DNA from: Quatrionicoccus australiensis
GTDB taxonomy: Bacteria; Pseudomonadota; Gammaproteobacteria; Burkholderiales; Rhodocyclaceae
Length of the DNA stretch: 64,000 nucleotides
Direction of reading: 5' to 3'
Assembly (NCBI RefSeq): GCF_020510525.1
Contig: NZ_CP075188.1
Location: forward strand, 806,001-870,000
In this document: positions 62,117-64,000 of the stretch, in pieces
How positions within the stretch are numbered: position 1 is the stretch's first letter
How the letters are laid out: the number at the start of each line of letters is the position of its first letter
Translations under genes and position numbers: made by a program
Notes under the pieces: generated by a model
Seen by the model: the letters and a program-made list of their open reading frames with translations, nothing else
What the model was told of the DNA's origin: nothing
Database searches by the model: none

Positions 62117-62482
62117 ATGGCTAAGACCATTCTCGCAGTTGATGACTCCGCGTCCATTCGTCAAATGGTGTCCTTTACGCTGAAGAGCGCCGGATACGAT
62201 GTGATCGAAGCGGTGGACGGGATGGATGGCCTGGAAAAGGCAAAAGCAAAGAGTGTGAATTTGGTCTTGACTGATCAGAACATGCCGCGCATGGATGGAC
62301 TGACCTTGATCAAGAGTCTGCGCAGTACGCCGCAATATGCGTCGACTCCCATTCTCATGCTGACGACGGAGTCTTCCGATGCAATGAAAATGCAGGGGCG
62401 TGCGGCAGGTGCTACCGGTTGGCTGGTCAAGCCGTTTGATCCCCAAAAACTTATCGAAGTCGTACGCAAGGTCATCGGCTAG
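62117..62482 (+). CDS. cheY: CheY-like response regulator
   Basis: A 121-residue single REC domain: ILAVDDSASIRQMVSFTLKS holds the acidic pair, VLTDQNMPRMDGL the phosphoacceptor Asp, and GATGWLVKPFDPQKL the Lys. Phosphorylated CheY binds the flagellar switch; a pilus PilG-type role is less likely beside motAB. It lies 18 bases after the receptor and 88 before cheA. Confidence 0.94.
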   Translation: MAKTILAVDDSASIRQMVSFTLKSAGYDVIEAVDGMDGLEKAKAKSVNLVLTDQNMPRMDGLTLIKSLRSTPQYASTPILMLTTESSDAMKMQGRAAGATGWLVKPFDPQKLIEVVRKVIG

Positions 62483-62570
62483 CGCCGAGGGCGGCGAACC
62501 AGCGTCTACGCTGTTCGCAGCATTCGATTTCCGGCTGTCGCCCTGAAGGCAGCCGTGGTTAGGGGGTGGC

Positions 62571-64000
62571 ATGGCTATCGATATGAGTCAGTTCTATCAG
62601 GTGTTCTTCGAGGAGTCCGAGGAGCATCTGGCGGCAATGGAGGCGCTGCTGCTCGATCTGGATCTTGAAAATCCGGATATGGAGCAGCTCAATGCCATTT
62701 TTCGGGCGGCACACTCGATCAAGGGCAGCGCAGGCACCTTCGGTTTTACCGATCTGGCTGACGCAACACACATTCTTGAGAACCTGCTTGATCGTATTCG
62801 CAAGCAGGAACTTGTGCTGCGTGCCGATATGGTTGATGCGTTCCTGGAGTCGGGTGACCTGCTGCGCGCCATGCTTGAGGCGCATCAGGGGCGAGGCGAG
62901 GTAGATTCGCAGGCGGTTGCGTCCGTGATGGCCCGGTTGCGTCAACTTTCCTCTGACGAGGCCGCTCCTGTTGCGTCGTTATCTCCTGTCGAGCTACCGG
63001 TCGACGTCCCCGTAGAGCCTAAAATTCCCTCGGTCCGGCGGGTTTTTGACATTCAGTTTGTACCAACCGAGCTGGCGGCGAAAGGTGATGCAGTTGCCAA
63101 CCTGCTTGAGGACCTGCGGACTTTCGGTACGCTGGAGGTGATCAGTCAGCCGGATGCCGAGTTGCACGATGTGGGTTTCTGGCAATTGCGACTGAGCACG
63201 AACAGTCTTGAGAGCGATTTCTCCGATCGCATTGATTTCATTGCTGACAACGGTGCCTGGCGGATTACGGAGGACCTGACGGCAGCCAATCCGGAAACTG
63301 CTTTTGGCCTCTTCAGTGATTCCCCTGGCCTTCCTGATGATGAACGTGGCTACGGTTTTTTTGAGCCGGTTGCCGAGCATCCGCTGAAAGAGATTGTGGC
63401 CAGGGTTGAGTCTGCCGACGACAGCTATGGCTTTTTTGAGCCATTGGCCGAGGCGCCTGTTTCGGCCGAGAGTGGTTCCGAGGACGGCGAAGGCTATGGC
63501 TTCTTCGCTCCTTTGCCGGCCGTGCCAGCGCCGGTCGTCGAGGATGGCGAGGGCTACGGCTTCTTTGCTCCCTTGCCTGCGGTAGAGCCCGTTACAGAGG
63601 TTGTTGTGCCTGCCCAGCCGGTTCCTGCTGAGAAGGAAAGCGCTGTTCGCCCGGCGCGGCCGGCCAAGAATTCAACTGCGGCAACAGACTCCTCCATTCG
63701 GGTCAGTGTCGAAAAGGTTGATCAGCTGATCAATCTGGTTGGCGAACTGGTCATCACGCAGGCCATGCTGTTGCAAACCGTGACGCAAATGCAGGAGAGT
63801 GCGCCGGAAAGACTGGTCAGTGGTCTGGGGCTGCTCGAGCGGAATACGCGTGATCTGCAGGAGTCCGTGATGTCGATCCGGATGATGCCGATTTCGGCGG
63901 TTTTCTCGCGCTTTCCTCGGGTGGTGCGCGACCTGTCCGGCAAATTGGGCAAGCAGGTGGAGCTGAAGACCTCGGGTGAAAGCACCGAACTTGACAAGGG
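62571..64000 (+). CDS. cheA: Chemotaxis histidine kinase CheA (3' part outside window)
   Basis: 476 residues are visible, open to the window end. The P1 domain holds phosphorylated His48 in FRAAHSIKGSAGTFGF. A region near 160-250 resembles a P2-like domain (FDIQFVPTELAAKGDAVANL). Residues about 255-340 are an acidic linker with four YGFF repeats. Dimerisation domain P3 starts near 372 (VDQLINLVGELVITQAM) with SIRMMPISAVFSRFPRVVRD; the catalytic ATPase P4 begins at the end. It phosphorylates CheY in response to receptors. ATG 62571 follows AGGGGGT. Confidence 0.95.
   Translation, partial: MAIDMSQFYQVFFEESEEHLAAMEALLLDLDLENPDMEQLNAIFRAAHSIKGSAGTFGFTDLADATHILENLLDRIRKQELVLRADMVDAFLESGDLLRAMLEAHQGRGEVDSQAVASVMARLRQLSSDEAAPVASLSPVELPVDVPVEPKIPSVRRVFDIQFVPTELAAKGDAVANLLEDLRTFGTLEVISQPDAELHDVGFWQLRLSTNSLESDFSDRIDFIADNGAWRITEDLTAANPETAFGLFSDSPGLPDDERGYGFFEPVAEHPLKEIVARVESADDSYGFFEPLAEAPVSAESGSEDGEGYGFFAPLPAVPAPVVEDGEGYGFFAPLPAVEPVTEVVVPAQPVPAEKESAVRPARPAKNSTAATDSSIRVSVEKVDQLINLVGELVITQAMLLQTVTQMQESAPERLVSGLGLLERNTRDLQESVMSIRMMPISAVFSRFPRVVRDLSGKLGKQVELKTSGESTELDK
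63340..63582 (+). repeat. Four YGFF repeats in the CheA linker
   Basis: The peptide repeats ERGYGFFEPVAEHP, DDSYGFFEPLAEAP, GEGYGFFAPLPAVP and GEGYGFFAPLPAVE follow each other at 18-30 residue spacing. The codons differ between copies, so the unit is protein-level rather than a recent DNA duplication, except the last two, which are closely similar. Confidence 0.85.

Noticed and set aside
63340..63582. CheA repeats as a CRISPR or DNA repeat array
   Set aside because: The similarity is in the protein, with different codons and in-frame linkers.

Overview
The window looks like chromosomal DNA of a GC-rich betaproteobacterium. Gene content suggests the Rhodocyclaceae (Dechloromonas/Azonexus-like): a cbb3 oxidase locus with an FNR-type box, paaK, sucCD, motAB-che, a LapD/LapG pair and many signalling genes. 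This placement is inference; there is no rRNA gene to confirm it. I see no insertion sequence, integrase, CRISPR array or phage gene.

Layout. 1-10.2 kb is housekeeping: an HtrA-type protease (cut by the window start), a Nif3 family protein, a FimV-like protein, a fumarylacetoacetate hydrolase family enzyme, phenylacetate-CoA ligase, a MATE transporter, succinyl-CoA synthetase (sucCD), a TerC family protein and an ornithine cyclodeaminase family protein. 10.3-21.4 kb is one co-directional signalling block: CHASE2-Ser/Thr kinase, PP2C phosphatase, tandem-FHA protein, CHASE2-adenylate cyclase, metallo-beta-lactamase-fold cyclic nucleotide phosphodiesterase, GAF-GspE/PilB-type ATPase, and GAF-HD-GYP. 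A type IV pilin with a likely sigma-54 promoter follows.

22-38.6 kb is surface glycan. A short plus-strand, visibly AT-richer group holds three glycosyltransferase-like genes and one small gene. It converges on a twelve-gene minus-strand operon that makes a CDP-linked deoxysugar (rfbF, rfbG, rfbH), modifies it (reductase, C-methyltransferase-like, FkbM-like, YerE-like TPP enzyme, NeuB-like synthase) and probably transfers it with a GtrB/GtrA/GtrC-like trio. 38.7-42.9 kb holds CYTH-CHAD, lapD and lapG on the minus strand. 42.9-49.1 kb is mixed: a solute-binding protein, a YbhB/PEBP protein, murJ, tRNA-Thr(CGT), a candidate small RNA, a GGDEF response regulator and a short-chain dehydrogenase.

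49.2-57.5 kb is the cytochrome cbb3 oxidase locus (ccoI, ccoS, ccoNOQP, ccoGH, then a DUF3149-like small protein). It has two FNR-type boxes, one of which may drive a short RNA ending at a strong terminator. 57.6-64 kb has a TonB-like protein, a NUDIX hydrolase and the start of a motility/chemotaxis operon (motA, motB, a sensorless chemoreceptor, cheY, and a cheA cut by the window end whose linker carries four YGFF repeats).

The most unusual part is the signalling block. It puts writer, eraser and reader proteins for protein phosphorylation and cAMP beside an HD-GYP protein and a pilus/secretion-type motor ATPase. The second is the branched CDP-deoxysugar operon that includes a NeuB-like enzyme but no visible CMP-sugar synthetase.
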